Shown: positions 48,251 to 60,627, counted from the first letter of the stretch. The stretch is DNA of 64,000 nucleotides from Metridium senile (GCA_949775045.1 OX459095.1:33590564-33654563); one strand, 5' to 3'. A program made the numbers and translations. Notes: generated by a model from the sequence alone, not told the origin.

Positions 48251-48394
48251 CTAGCTAGAACATAAAGCTAGTGAATAAACAATTGTCATGAAAAATGGTG
48301 TCATTGTTGTGTGTACTTAAATTATAGTTCATTAAATCCACAAAATAGTCAAATCACCATAAGAATAATGATAATAATAATTTGTATAAGAGAA

Positions 48395-48558
48395 GATTAG
48401 ATTTCGCGACTACGTCAGATTTCGCGACTTCGTCAGCGATAGCGTCAGGTAATGCGACATCGTCAGGTAGGGTTTAGCGACTACGTCAGGTTTTGCGACT
48501 TCGTCAGCGATAGCGTCAGATTTCGCGATGTCGTCAGGCGATAACGTCAGGGATTCTA
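48395..48558. repeat. B2 subterminal array and right TIR
   Basis: Same GCGA(n)CGTCAG motif array as B1, ending gcgataacgtcagggattct a at 48538-48558. Confidence 0.8.
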
Positions 48559-48593
48559 CCCCTAAACCCTAACCCTAAAACCCTAACCCTAAC
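48559..48593. repeat. Telomere-repeat junction B2/A5
   Basis: About five CCCTAA units including CCCTAAA and CCCTAAAA variants. Length is almost that of the B1 junction (8490-8522), and B1/B2 similarity stops immediately beyond it. Confidence 0.95.
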
Positions 48594-50817
48594 TAGGAGT
48601 TTCGGTGCAATTGCACATGCATCAGTGCATTTTCACCGTATGCGTGAAATCTCCCAAAATAAGTTTTTTTTATTGAATTTTCTTTTATTTCTATAGAATG
48701 TTTGAGTTAATCTACTATAGGGTTAAGTTTTAGCTTGTTTAAGCTAATATTCACAGAGTTATGCACTTCTAAAATTTGAGAATTTTTGAAAATTTTCACA
48801 ATTTTCAAAGTCCCGTATCTTTTTCCCCTATAGGTCCGATCCAATAGTTATTAACATATGTTGTAGAGATAGTCTTCCTCTTTACATAGGGTAAGTTTCA
48901 AGTCTCAAGTCCTAAATGAAAAAAAGATACTCAGGTTAAGGTTCATAGTCCTACAGTAAGTTAGTATTTCTATAAGGGTTCATTTTTTGGCCAAATCTGG
49001 GATTTCTGCATTTTTTTAAAAATTGAATAACTCCTCAGGGATTGCTCCGATTCTCACTCTATTGGTATCATTGTGTTCTGCTGGAGTAGGTCTTTCGATA
49101 GAGGGCTTGGGTTAGGGTTGGCATAATCCTTCATGGTGAAATGGCATTTTCTCGACTTTTTGGGATCTGCAATTTCACCGCAAAATTTTAAAATGTCTCG
49201 TACTCTCTCAATTTTCAATTAAAACGTATATATTTACTGTGTGTATGTCTTGTAGTATGTTGTATATATCATATAAGTTTCATATATATTGAATATTTAA
49301 GTTTTTATGAATTTTTTTAGAGTTTTTTGATGAAAAATTCAAAAATTAATAAAAAAATCACATTTTAATATTATCCTAATATTTTTAATGCATTGTAATG
49401 TACATCGCGAGTGCTATATTTATTGCATACATTGTTTTTGACAAATGGTTTGTTTTGTGGTAAAAAAATTAGTGCGGTGGATTTGCAGGTTTTGCTATAC
49501 CTGATTTTTGTCATTTTCAACCCGTTTAAAAACGTTGTAAATTTTATCCATTCCTTTTCATTTTTACAAGTGTTGTAGCCCAAGCCTAGTTCTTACTTTG
49601 CAGCAGAAACAAATCTCTAAAGATCAAAAGCACGAGGAGCTACGAGTTTTTGAAAAAAAAACCGTTTTTAGCCAATCACGTGCGAGCATTTTAATTTATG
49701 CAAATGATATTCATAAATTAGTTACCTTACACTTAGGTGCATAACATATTAAAAATTGGTTGATGTTTGGCTCAACCAAAAGAAGATACAAATTTTACAA
49801 ACTATTTTTCAAAGTGTACTGTTTGGATCCCATTTTCTCCCCGAAATCGAGGCTGAAAACCATGCCGTTTCCTTTGACGTTCGAAAGGAAGGTTTGAGGT
49901 ATGACAAAAATGCTTTAGTTTTGATTATAAAACTAATGTGATTTTTTTATTGATTTTTGAAAAATGACTTGTATTTTTGCTGTTTTCTCCTTGATTTTTT
50001 AACCAATCACAGTGAGTCACCTATGACGTCAGCACCTAAGCAAGTTGTACAACATATCAAAAAGACATGATGTTTTATTAAATATTCAAAGAGATATTCG
50101 CGTGCATATTTTTCGAGTTAATGAGGTAAAAGATTATGCCTTTTTCCCCCCTGAAATTTGTTCAATCTGTTGTAACTTTTCACACGTGACTTACTGCAGC
50201 TATGGCAACATTGGCAAAAAAAATTGGGTCAAAACAAGCAAATCTCAGAAAAGACCTTGAAACGCTCATTAAAAATTCAGGTTTTAATTTTTTGGTCAGC
50301 GGTCTGCGTAATTTTGTTAACCTCGTTCCGAAGTACCTGTCATAGTATTTAATTTGAGTTTGAGTGATAGTAAGCATACGAAAACAGGTTAAATGTCTTT
50401 TAACATATAGGGGTATTTTTCTACCAGAAGGTGCCTCCCCCCCCTGACCATCACTGCCCCCACTGTTTTTGTAGCCCGGGGTGTATACTAAAAGAACCTA
50501 TTGTTAGATTTTAAGTTTAGTACCCAAAATGAAATGTTATGACCTCTTAAACTTTCTTTTTTGACGTACTTTGAGCCTATGTACCTTACCAACCACGCCT
50601 GGTTGATTGTTAATACTTTCGTGATGTAATCTTTGTTTCATGTTCTAGTCAACAGTACTAAAGCGCATTCCAGGGTAATAAGTTCTACAAAGTTATGGTC
50701 GTTCAAATATTGGAAGTTCTGCTGTGCTGACTTAGAAAAAAAAATAATGAAGTCAAATCTTCAAAGGTACGGAGTTCTTTCGACCATAAATACTTAATGA
50801 TTTATTTTCAAACTTTG

Positions 50818-51015
50818 TGCCAAGATGACGAGAAGAGCATCAATGCTAATGCTGCTATGATAATAACTGGCTCCATAGATGGAACAAGAGCAAACATTTT
50901 GAACAAAATACAAACCAATGCTACTTTATCTGACATTGCCGAACGAGAAGGATGGGAACGACTAGTAGAGAAGATAAAGGCCTTAAAAAAGAAGTACAAG
51001 GCACAGCACTTCTAA
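50818..51015 (+). pseudogene. C-terminal Myb-like fragment of a YR gene (A5)
   Basis: About 65 codons matching the recombinase C-terminus of family A: a DDEKSINANAAMIITGSIDG block, then TRANILNKIQ, then EREGWERLVEKIKALKKKYK. Catalytic parts are absent. It ends at a natural stop followed by the 3' UTR-like tail. A truncated second copy starts at 51156 in a tandem duplication with an internal deletion. Confidence 0.75.
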
Positions 51016-51155
51016 TATCTTCAACTATGAGATCATAGTTTGTATATAATCCAAGCATAACTATATATTCTGTACATATAACTTCGATTTCAATATCTTA
51101 AATGTTTTATTCTTATGAAGATAACGTTATTATATGTAAATAATATTTAAATACT

Positions 51156-51370
51156 ATGATAATAACTGGCTCCATAGATGGAACAAGAGCAAACATTTTG
51201 AACAAAAAACCAAACCAATGCTACTTTATCTGACATTGCCGAACGAGAAGGAAGGGTTATAGTTTGTTTATAATCCAAGCATATATATTCTGTACATATA
51301 ACTTCGATTTCAATATCTTAAATGTTTTATTCTTATGAAGATAACGTTATTATATGTAAATAATAGTAAA
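51156..51370 (+). repeat. Partial tandem duplicate of the A5 tail
   Basis: Repeats 50857-51150 (atgataataactggctccat onward) but with a deletion after gaacgagaagga and a frame-breaking change at aaaaaaccaaacc. Recent, because the surviving parts are almost identical. Confidence 0.8.
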
Positions 51371-51380
51371 TAGTGTAAAT

Positions 51381-52398
51381 AGTGTATTGGTAATAAACTT
51401 GTACTCCTTGTCAATCCATTCATTGCAGTAACTTTCAGAAAACACGAATCTGCGAGTCACGTGGCCTGTTTCAACAAATCAATTAAAATACGTATTTTTC
51501 GATTTAGTTTGCTTAATTTTCAGTTTCTGTTGATCAAACTATGCGAAGTTCACATATCATAAAGAGTGCTAGCCAAGGTAAGTGTCCAGCGTGTTAGCGT
51601 TTTTCAAAACGTAAGTGCGCATGCGTAGTGATTTTTTGAAAATTTTACCATTTTAATAATTTTTTTCAGTAAAAAAAAAAAATATTTCTCTGATAGAAGT
51701 TTAAAAAGATTTGAATGGTTTTTCTTGGAAATATGAGCACTTCATGGGTTAGGTACATTTTTGCTATTATTGTCTTGTTGAAGTTTCTATGTTGTTTTCT
51801 TTAAATCAAGGGTTTTTTGTAGTCAACAGACAAAACAGATTGAATTCTACAATTAACGAGAAAAAAATTATTAAAAAAAACATGTGCGCATGCGCAAAAG
51901 AGCCTAAAACCTAACTTTGTCTACTGCGCATGCGAGTTTTGAAATTATTTTGCAACTGTCTAATAAACGTTGACGAGTACTATCTAAACATGCCTTACGT
52001 TCAAGGTGTGGTTTTTCGCTCTTACAATAATCACCTATTATTATTTTTCATTTTAATAATCTCACAAATCAAAATAGTAAGGCATGTACATAACTACAAG
52101 GGAAGGTGAAACAATACCAAAACAATTTACATCTCGCTTTATTGGGCATTTTATTGAGCATTTTATTAAAAATAATAAAAGCCGGTTACGATCCTCGTGG
52201 AAGCCATCTTGAAACTAAGTGGGGAGGGAGGGGAGGGGAGGGCTGTTTGAATTGAATAATTGGTCATAACTTTGGAAAAAATGCACCAATTTTTTTCACA
52301 TTAACGTTGTTGTAATGGTCTTGTAATGCTTATCAATTTAAATTTACTTGTTCTAGATTTATCTACAATAAACAACCTTTTTAATCAACTTAATCAAG
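51381..52398 (+). other. B3 5' flank
   Basis: Non-coding. 51385-51620 and 51740-51940 match parts of the B2 flank, including one exact tgcgcatgcgca (51885-51896) and one decayed one near 51617. No gene recognised. Confidence 0.6.
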
Positions 52399-55300
52399 AT
52401 GTCGACTCGATCGAGAGATGAACCAAGAAACTCCTCACTCATATTTAACTTAAATATGTTGAGGCTAGGGTGGGTCGAAGCAAAAAAACGTGGCTACAGT
52501 GGTTACGCTGATGTTGTGAGTATTTTTGTTTATTGCATTAAAGAACGTGAATTAATTTAATGTGCTATTCCAATAATTATTAATATGACAATAATTATTA
52601 AATATCTATCTAGATGGAGACTTCTTATAAGTCCATCTCCAAGATACTGGAGAATCGAGGAGTACAGGCAAAAGCGATAGATTGGCCAGTAGAGAAGCCC
52701 CTTGTGAACAAAGGGCCAGTACTCAGTAAGTGCAAAAAATCAAAAACAACAACTTTTAGATACATTTCAATAGAAGTACCAGGAGGAAAGAGTGAAATAT
52801 ACATTTTTTTCAATATTTTAGACATTGACGATTTGAAAGAAGAAAACTTCTGTTGGGGTCAGCAAGCACCAGAAGCACCTCCAGCAAAGGTCATCGTCGT
52901 GGAGGCGCCTATGTTGCAGCTGGAGGAAAGAAACAATGCCAAACTGACCCGATACTGAGCAACTGCATTACGTGCAAGGGTAGCTCTCCTTCATCGGGGC
53001 AGTACACCATCTGTGTCGACTGTTTGCCCGTGGCAGACAGTGAGCTTATGCGCTCCCCCTTTGAGACGGTTGAAGAAGGTGGTAAAGATGTTGGTGTCGG
53101 TGTTGGTGTTGGTGTTGATGATGGTGTTGGTGTTGATGAAGGTGATGAGGTGTCGATTGTTGAGACTAGTAGGGCTAAAGAGGTTGTGGTTGTTGATGAA
53201 GGTGATGAGGCGTTGATTGATGATGGAGGGAAAGGAAAGTGGAGTGGAACTTTGGATGGTGGAAAAAAGGGGAAAGGGAAGGCTAAGGTTGATAATGGTA
53301 AGGTTGAAGAGGATGAGAAGAGGAAGAAAGGTGTGTGCCCGGACTGTGGGAAACACTATGGGAAAGAACTGTGGCGCCATCTTCGCAGAGTAGAGGGTTG
53401 GAGCGAAGAAAAAATCAAAAAAACATACAAAAAGAAACAAAGTCAAGTTGTAAATCCGTTAAGGTAATTGTTTGTTTCCTCGTTATAGAGTACAAAAAAA
53501 AATGATTAATTTAAAATGTTCTATTACTTTACAGACCTTGCCCATTCAAAGGATGCGACCAATGGGTCCAAAACTTCATTTCGCATTTTAAATGGCATGG
53601 ATGCGATTCCAAGGAAAAGCCAGAGCTGTAAGAAGGGTTTCGAAATTCTAACCATAATGCGTGAACAGTAGTAGTCTAGATAGTATAGTATATCTAACAG
53701 TCTAAATAGTATACTTAGGTAATTTGTTTTTTAGATATGCGAGCATGAAAAAAGAAATGAACAGGAAATTTTTGGAAATCAAAAAGGAACGAATTCAAGA
53801 ACCTAGTAAGTTCTGAACTTGTCTATTTGTTCTCTTAACGTTATTACATCAGTATTCTTAAATAGATTCCACAGTACCAGTTGAGGAGGTGCAAGTACAA
53901 CAAGGCCACGACGACGAAGACGAAATCGTCGACAAAATAGACGACAAAGGTATATGCAATTTCGTTTTAAATAATTGATAATTTCTTTAATGCTTTAAAA
54001 CGGTCATTTTTGAAAAATATCTATTTCAGCCTCAAGATCGCCAGCTCAGTTGTATATGGAGAGGGGGCTGCCCTTTGGCAAGATGTTGGCCAAGTTTGAA
54101 ACTTATTTGGTAGGATGCCCGCCAAAGGCTCCAACAAATTTATACAATGGCCACGTCTATAAAAGGAGTGTCTGGTAAGCAATCATATTGAATTTATGCC
54201 CGAATTTTCATTAAACAAAGTCTCCCTATAACTATAAGTCGAAATCTTTATTTTAATGACTGCATTGTTTCCTTTTTAGCTGATGTAGTCAACAACAACC
54301 TTTCAGCTCCTTGGAAAGACCACTCCGCTGTCTGGGGCTTTTTTGATGAAAATCTCAAAAAGTATCAAACATTTAAAAAAGCTGAGTCCCAACAGCGGCA
54401 GGAGCTTGGTCTTCCAAGGGGTCTGAAGCCCGGAAGCCTCAAATCATATAGTCACACGCTCAGCGTATATCTGGCGACAACTTAAATGAACAGACCTTAA
54501 AGAACATGAAATGTAAGCAATCTTGTATCAAGAAACATAAAGTAGGCATGTCATTTTACAATTATGTCCCATGTTCATTTTAGCACTAGAAAAGAAACAA
54601 GACAACTGGCGGACCTCAATTGGAAAATCCGCCGTCCATAGGGCAAATATCGTGAGGGCAGAAGAGCTGGAAGATCTGCCAACACTGGATGATATGAAGG
54701 CTCTTCTGTCCAGCAACATGGAGCCCTGGAGCTAAGGGCTACATATAAAAACCTGTTTGGCAGGTCAAATTTGAACCCAGAAAAAAAAAAAAAAAAAAAA
54801 AGCATTTATAAGCATTGCAAGTCTATTTAATGACGCTTATATTTCATTTCAGGCTCGCTGTGACGAGGCTGACGCAACTAACCTGCGTAACTTTTTGGTA
54901 TTGGTGTTGAGCTCTATAAATGGAGGCAGACCATCGCTGATGGAGAATCTCACGCTCCACAGCATCATAAACGCCAGGTACCTGGACACAGGTGTGTTTT
55001 CTGTTCCTGTGCCAGTCCATACGACTTCTCAGAGCCGCGGCATTGCATTTTTGCAATGGCCACAAGCCCAAGATTACCTTGTAAGGGCATACATTAAATG
55101 TGTTCGGTCAGTATTTGAGAATAGATTGAAAGCACCCTACAAGACCAGGGAAACAAAATGAGAAGATCTATTTATGATTTATTTTCCCTTACAGACCTGT
55201 ACTCCTCAAAGACACTGTCTCAACGGTTAGTTTCATCATTAACAGCACTGGCACACCGGCCCAAAGCTGCCAGTTCCACAAGTATGTAAACTCGATAGCG

Positions 55301-56018
55301 AGAGTGTGTGGTTTCAAGGTGAAAAAAGTGTCCAACACCAACATAAGAAAAGCAATTGTGACCGGCCTGCACCCAACGAGTACCATCGAAGCAAAAAATG
55401 TGCTAGCCAACAAGATGGCCCACGGTGTTCAGTAGGTCTACGACAAACACAGCCCATTTTTTTTTTTATTTGATGTTTGTATAATGCATTATTTTATCAT
55501 CGTAGGACTGCAACTAGATACTACCAAACTTCGTCGAACGAGGTGTCGGCCGCCGGTGTCACACAGGCGTTGACTAATGTTTTAGTAAGTATAGCAGTTT
55601 CCTTGTGAAGACCTCCCTGATGGTTTTAAGCTGATCATATGATGTATCTAAATTTCAGGATTTACCGGAGGAAACGGAAGAAGAGAAGAAGGACAAAGAC
55701 TGGACCCAAGAAGTAGAAGAGGAGGAAGAAGTCGAAAAGATAACAGAGGAGAGCGAGATGAGTAGCAGAAAAAGGAGGGTGAATTGGTCACCAGAAGATG
55801 TGAAGGCAATGGAGAGTGCGTTTCAGGTGGTTTTGGGGGCAGACAAGCCCTGGCCTACCCTCAAAGCCATAAGGAAAATCTTTACGACTTCTCCAAAAGT
55901 ATCCCACATATTCAAACGAGAAGATACTGATGAACATCGCCAGCGTTGTATGGATAAGATCAAGAGTCTTTACAGGATGAAAAGAAAAGCAACAGTGAAA
56001 AAAATAAAAAAAGAGTAA
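52399..56018 (+). pseudogene. Broken tyrosine recombinase of element B3
   Basis: Exons parallel B2: 52399-52515, 52614-52725, 52822-53463, 53535-53627, 53735-53805, 53866-53949, 54030-54174, 54280-54512, 54584-about 54780, 54853-55106, 55195-55431, 55506-55584 and 55659-56018. Damage: frameshift near 52905; loss of 29 nt including the PDGG codons in exon 54030-54174; a frameshifting deletion near 54473; a frameshift near 54722; 21 A's (54781-54801) in place of a splice donor; and HTTS where B2 has HKTS, removing the catalytic Lys. NGGRPS, NIRKA and ATRYYQT remain. The linker is one exon rich in Gly-Val and Asp-Glu, without the micro-exon array. The C-terminal Myb-like exon is intact. Confidence 0.88.
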
Positions 56019-56172
56019 AAAACAACCACCTAAGAGCTTGCAGTTAAAATAAATCGTCCTGTAAACTAAAAAAAACTTGTGTCGCGTTTAGTTCAAATTA
56101 TTTTAATTCAGTAAATGATTCCAACAGATTAATAAGCACTTGATTTATTGACCAAAAAAGCAATAAATAATA

Positions 56173-56307
56173 GCTGCGACTAAGTCATGCGACCACGTCA
56201 GGCAATAGCGTCAGATTGCGATAAAGTCAGGCGATAGCGTCAGGTAATACGACCACGTCAGATAATAATATGCGATCACGTCAGGGAAGCGATAAAGTCA
56301 GGTACTT
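56173..56307. repeat. B3 subterminal motif array
   Basis: Seven or so diverged copies of the family B word (gcgaccacgtcag, gcgatagcgtcag, gcgataaagtcag). Confidence 0.75.
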
Positions 56308-56335
56308 CTAACCCTAACCCTAACCCTAACCCTAA
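56308..56335. repeat. Telomere-repeat junction B3/A4
   Basis: CTAA plus four perfect CCCTAA units, followed by TTAGGCACG of A4. Confidence 0.97.
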
Positions 56336-57424
56336 TTAGGCACGAAGGTCGCCCTGACTGCACATTCTGCACATTGACCGTTTTATTCAAAATTGTTTGC
56401 ATGACTCAATTTATTTATTTTTATTTGATAGATGGATAGTATTTTAGTTTCTGCACTAAACCTGTAAGTTTCAAGTCAATCCTATGTAACCCAGCCTTAA
56501 CCTGGGACTTTGAAAATTGGCAAAATTTCGAAATATTGCCCAACTTTGGAATTTTATCCTGGCTCTCCTATAAGCTCGATCAACTAGTTGCATAGCTAGG
56601 GTGGTAGGGCAATTCAAATACTATATGGTCACCAAGTTAACTGAGCTTTCAGAAAAAACTGACATAGGGTAGAGCTATGACCACTAAAAGCACCACTCTA
56701 GTTGATTCCTGTACAAATCTTATTTTTCTAAGTGATCCAATACTAACAGTTTAAGGCTTATAACTTTACAGGGATTTAACCGATTAAGATGTCGAAGGTA
56801 CCAATGGATGCAGGGGGATGAGATCGGCCCAGTCCTTGCTCATTTTTGGACACTTTGGGGAAAAAAACGATTTTTGAAAAAGTCCAGACGTGCTTTTTTT
56901 TCATCAGGGTTTCACACTAGAACTTAGTAATTTTCACAAAAGTTGCGTCTCAACGTCTAGTATACGTCATAAAGTTTTTGAAAGTAAGGCTTAAAATCTA
57001 AATTTTTTATTCAAATTTTTATAGTTTTTAACGTTTTTCCAGAATCTCCCACAAAATTCCAGTTCAAATAGTTTGAATATTTTATTGCATGGATGTGTTG
57101 ACCAATACAAGGGCTTCATTTCGTATATACATTTGTATTAGAAGTGACGTCATTTTGCGGTTCCATGGCTTGAAATTCCAAGATGGAGGTTTTCACCAAG
57201 ACGAAAAGTACATTATTCCAAACACTACTTCTCACTGAATATCAAAGGGATCTTTTTCAAACCTCAATATGTTGTAGCCCTGGGTCCCAGGCACATGCAG
57301 TTTGCATCTCATGAATAAATTATAAATTCCTATTGTTGTACGATTTTTTGAATTTTTGCACTTTCCGACCAATAGAAAATGTGTCCACCGACTATTCAAC
57401 GGTGGTAGTGCGCATTCCAGTATG
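56336..57424 (+). other. A4 5' spacer
   Basis: Shortened version of the family A spacer. It jumps from the ccaatagaaa phrase (26414 in A3) to the ccgactattcaacggtggta region (27385 in A3) and then directly to the 5' UTR intron (57425-57664). No gene. Confidence 0.65.
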
Positions 57425-57664
57425 GTGAGTACAGATTATGTTAATCACGTTAATGACGTGGTTGAAATTTCACTTCCGGTAGAAATGTGTTTTTTTATAC
57501 TTTTTTACTAAAACTTGCGTAAAATATTTCAAATAACTCGGATATTTTTGATACTTATTAAATAGTTAACCCTAGTCATTGTGAAGGTATTGTATAAAGG
57601 ATAAAACGTTGTTGCATGCTTTTTCGGTAGTAAAATAATTTTTAATACCTTGGTTATTTTTCAG

Positions 57665-59859
57665 TCATTGCTTTCTTTGACTATGATTCTAACTATACGA
57701 AGAAAGAGCTCTACAATTGGGTGCTAATCGAAATCGCTGTAGCCAGGCAGGTTGGCTTGAACAGCCTTGCAACTTGCTTGGACAGTTAGTTACCAGAGAA
57801 TGCTGAACCAGAATAACACCGATAATGGCAGAGAGCTGTGGATTCCCACGTTGCCTTCTGAGGACAACACCAGGACGATTAAATCGCGAATGCTACGTGC
57901 TGGCTGCAAGATGGTGCACTCGTTGGAAAATCAATTTGGAAATACTACTTAGGAGGAGGTCGATCTAGCTTTCACAGGGCAATCGGGCAAATGCCCTGAA
58001 TGCTTAGTGTACAAAGCTCATCTGAAGGCCCACCTAATGAGTGTGAGGCACAAATGGACGGAAGCTAGCTATGAGCGTTGGAAGGCGTCGAAGGTGAAAG
58101 TGCAAGAGGTAAAGGACAAGCATTGCTACCACCAGACAAATGATGGAGTAAAATGTGCATGGCATGGCATGCGACTAGACATGCATCTAAGAAGAAACCA
58201 TGGCATTACTTCCAAAGACGAAGACTACCGATGGCTCATGTCAGCTGGAAAGTCGGCAAGAGTGTCTTCAACAGTGACCAATCTTCCAGTCAACAGTGAC
58301 CAGTCGTCCACAGCCAACAGTGACCAGTCATCCACAGCCAAAAGTCGTCCCTCGTCAAACGTCAGCAACACCCACCAGTAGTCAACTGTCTCCTGCGTCC
58401 AGTTCGCTTGCTTCCCCCCAAAGTGACGCTCCACTGATTGAGCTCCTTGTACGGAACAGGTGAGTGAAGAGGAAAATAATTGAGTCGGACTCAATTGAAG
58501 AGTCTGAAGAGTCTGAAGGCCACCAAAAGAAGATGAAGATCTCCAAAAAATACTTTTCCGATGAGTCATCAAGCGAAGAAGAGCCAAAACAAAAACACAC
58601 AGAGGAAAGACAGAGTAAAGAAAAAGAGACTGAAGAAGTAGTAGAAGAAGAGACAAGCTCAGAAGAAGAAGGGACGAGCTCAGAAGAAGGGACAAGCTCA
58701 GGAGAAGAAGAAAGGAGGAAGACAAAGAGGAAGGTTCAAGCTCCGATGACGAAGACTCCGAAGGTGAAGAGGAAGAACCAGAAACAGTGACAGAAAGTAA
58801 GGGTGATGAAGATGATCGAGGAGACTTCGGAGACCAATGCAATGCCAGGAACTACTTGATGTTCCTGGTGTCAGCCCAGAACGCCAACAGGGCGGGACCC
58901 CTAGCCACGATGACAGTCGAGGACGTGAAAAAATCAGAGAGACTGCCAGAGTCGAGAGTAATACATGTTGCGGACCACAAGACAGTGACCGCATAAGGAA
59001 GTAAGTTTCGTAGTTAAATTGCTGTTGATGTTCTGCATATAAGACATGTATATTTTGTATTCTTAGGTGCCTTGATTAATGTCACAAACGAACTGTATAC
59101 TCTGATTTGGGGGTACATCCGCGGGACGAGAGAGGTCCTTGTAAAGCGTGGAGAACCTACCGACGTCCTATTCCTCACAAAGGACGGCCTCGCGATGCCA
59201 GTAACTGTGTACACCTTGGACTCAAGCAGTTCTCTGCCAAGACATTTGTCCTCAACGAGGACAAGCAGAGCAAATTCTGCAATAGACTTATGCGCAAAGC
59301 CACCATGACGAACACCAGGAAAGAGGACGTCCACACGCGCAAACAGTTGGCAACACTTATGTCCCATTCAATAACCACAGCGGACAGATTTTACGACCTG
59401 CCCAACCAGATCAAGAAGGCATCTTCTGGCCACGGGACTGTGGTAACTCTTTTTGCAACACCAACAAAAGCAGAATAAACAACAACCGACGACAACAAAG
59501 TGACAAATGAAAAGAAGGAAAAGAAGGAAACAAAGGAAAAGAAAAAGGACGTGGACACAAAGAACGATAACCAGAAAGAGATGGAAAGACACGAAACATC
59601 GACGACGAACACAATACCACCAAGCCCTCAGCCACCTTAGAAAATCACGAGCGTGGCCACCAGAAAACATTGGAGTCGGGAGGATGAAGACATAATCAAG
59701 GAACATGCAGCATCCATCATCTCCGGCAAAATAAAAGCCACACGCGTTAACATCTGCGCCACCACTGGCGCACTGCGACGGATCGCAAGGCGAGAGGGCG
59801 AAGACAGGCTATTTGAGAAAATAAAGAGCTTGGGCAAGATCTATCAAAAGAAACTCTAA
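57665..59859 (+). pseudogene. Broken tyrosine recombinase of element A4
   Basis: The start is lost (ATG to ATT, 57667-57669), with stops or frameshifts near 57786, 57951, 58379 and 58464. A deletion near 58840-58850 joins exon 1 (..CNARN) to late exon 2 (..NARNYLMFLVSAQNANR), removing the PDGG region, intron 1 and the core-binding domain. Intron 2, which splits the catalytic Arg codon in A1-A3, is precisely absent (aacgccaacagggcgggacc), while intron 3 (59001-59066) is retained and almost identical to the other copies. A TAA replaces Tyr just before intron 3, and further frameshifts follow in exon 4. Zinc fingers, R, HKT, MRKA, LMSHSITTADRFY and the Myb-like tail remain readable. Confidence 0.88.
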
Positions 59860-59995
59860 GTTAAACACTCTTATTACATGATTACATCGGTTTTCATTGT
59901 TACTTTTAGGGCTTTATATCGCGTATTACCCTGTTCATTATCAATTCAAGGGCTTTATACAGATATTGCCCCCATTTGAGGGCAATATCTATATA

Positions 59996-60104
59996 TTGCC
60001 CGTGAATACTAATGTATATTGCCCTTGAATACTAATGTATATTGCCCTTGAATACTAATGTATATTGCCCTTGAATACTAATGTATATTGCCCTTGAATA
60101 CCAA
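59996..60104. repeat. 23-bp tandem repeat
   Basis: About five units of ttgaatactaatgtatattg plus ccc. Confidence 0.9.
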
Positions 60105-60185
60105 TGACCTAATCCCTACTTTATATGTAACGTTAAACTTAGAAATTTTCTAGTTGCGAACATTTAACGGATAAAAAATCTGATA

Positions 60186-60267
60186 GAGTGACCCTTTCGA
60201 GGATCGAACCTCGAACCCTTTGCTTACAAATCCTGACCCTAACACTTTATGCTAACTGTCCGATCGA
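60186..60267 (-). other. tRNA-derived sequence (SINE-like)
   Basis: On the minus strand an A-box-like ttagcataaagtgttagg, a ttTGTaa anticodon-like loop and a B-box-like gttcgaggttcgatcctcga occur in tRNA order. The anticodon and acceptor stems do not pair well, so a degenerate tRNA or SINE head is more likely than a functional tRNA. Confidence 0.45.
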
Positions 60268-60627
60268 TGTCAGTTAGTGAGAAGAAAACGTATTCATTTG
60301 TTCGTTACAGTTCATTAGTATTGTAGTGTACAACAAAACTAAAAGCCCATTGTTTGGATTGTATTCTCATGGGAAACCAAAAAAATGATCAGCTTGATGA
60401 TGCCCTTTGGGACATGAAGTTGTGTGAAAACCTATTCAATCATGTAATAAGTCATGCACTAAAAATAAAAATAAAACAATTCAAGAATCTTCTGAAGAAT
60501 ATATTTGTCGTCTTGAAAACGACTTGCATCGATAAAAGTATATGGCGTAAAAACCCAAATGTTGCATACAAAATTTAAAAATACAAGGCCTTTTTGGAAA
60601 ACCTCTGTAAATCATGTAATAAGTCAG

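Larger units (their letters stand above)
41229..48558 (+). mobile_element. YR element B2 (7.3 kb, complete)
   Basis: Left end TAGAATCATCTGATCTGTCGC and right end (complement TAGAATCCCTGACGTTATCG) form an imperfect TIR with the first seven bases identical. Telomere repeats flank both sides. From about 44640 to the right end it is nearly identical to B1, about 40 kb away in the same orientation, implying recent duplication or transposition. Confidence 0.85.
48594..51380 (+). mobile_element. Family A-like element relic (A5)
   Basis: The left end, taggagtttcggtgcaattg, then gcacatgcatcagtgcat, resembles family A termini. 48660-50800 is a diverged version of the A spacer (attttcttttatttctatag.., gagttaatctacta.., gccaatcacgtg). 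Only the last part of the recombinase gene and a 3' UTR-like tail with tctgtacatataacttcgat remain. No other gene in 48594-50817. Confidence 0.6.
51380..56307 (+). mobile_element. YR element B3 (left end missing)
   Basis: Begins abruptly with sequence matching B2 from about 41955, so the left terminus is lost. It contains a diverged, damaged family B gene and a right-end array of GCGA(n)GTCAG motifs (56173-56300) ending gcgataaagtcaggtacttc. Telomere repeats follow. Confidence 0.75.
59870..60623. mobile_element. Small inserted element with inverted ends
   Basis: Left cttattacatgattacatcg and the complement of the right end (gaaaacctctgtaaatcatg...) match over about 27 bp; a third related copy is at 60427-60453. 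The stretch is absent from A1-A3 at this point. It holds a tandem repeat and a tRNA-like segment and no credible protein. A MITE or SINE-containing insertion is most likely. Confidence 0.55.

Noticed and set aside
48594..50817. Hidden gene in the A5 spacer
   Set aside because: Only short frames without motifs; the region aligns loosely with the non-coding family A spacer.
60186..60267. Functional tRNA gene
   Set aside because: A and B boxes are recognisable but acceptor and anticodon stems do not pair; a degenerate tRNA or SINE head fits better.
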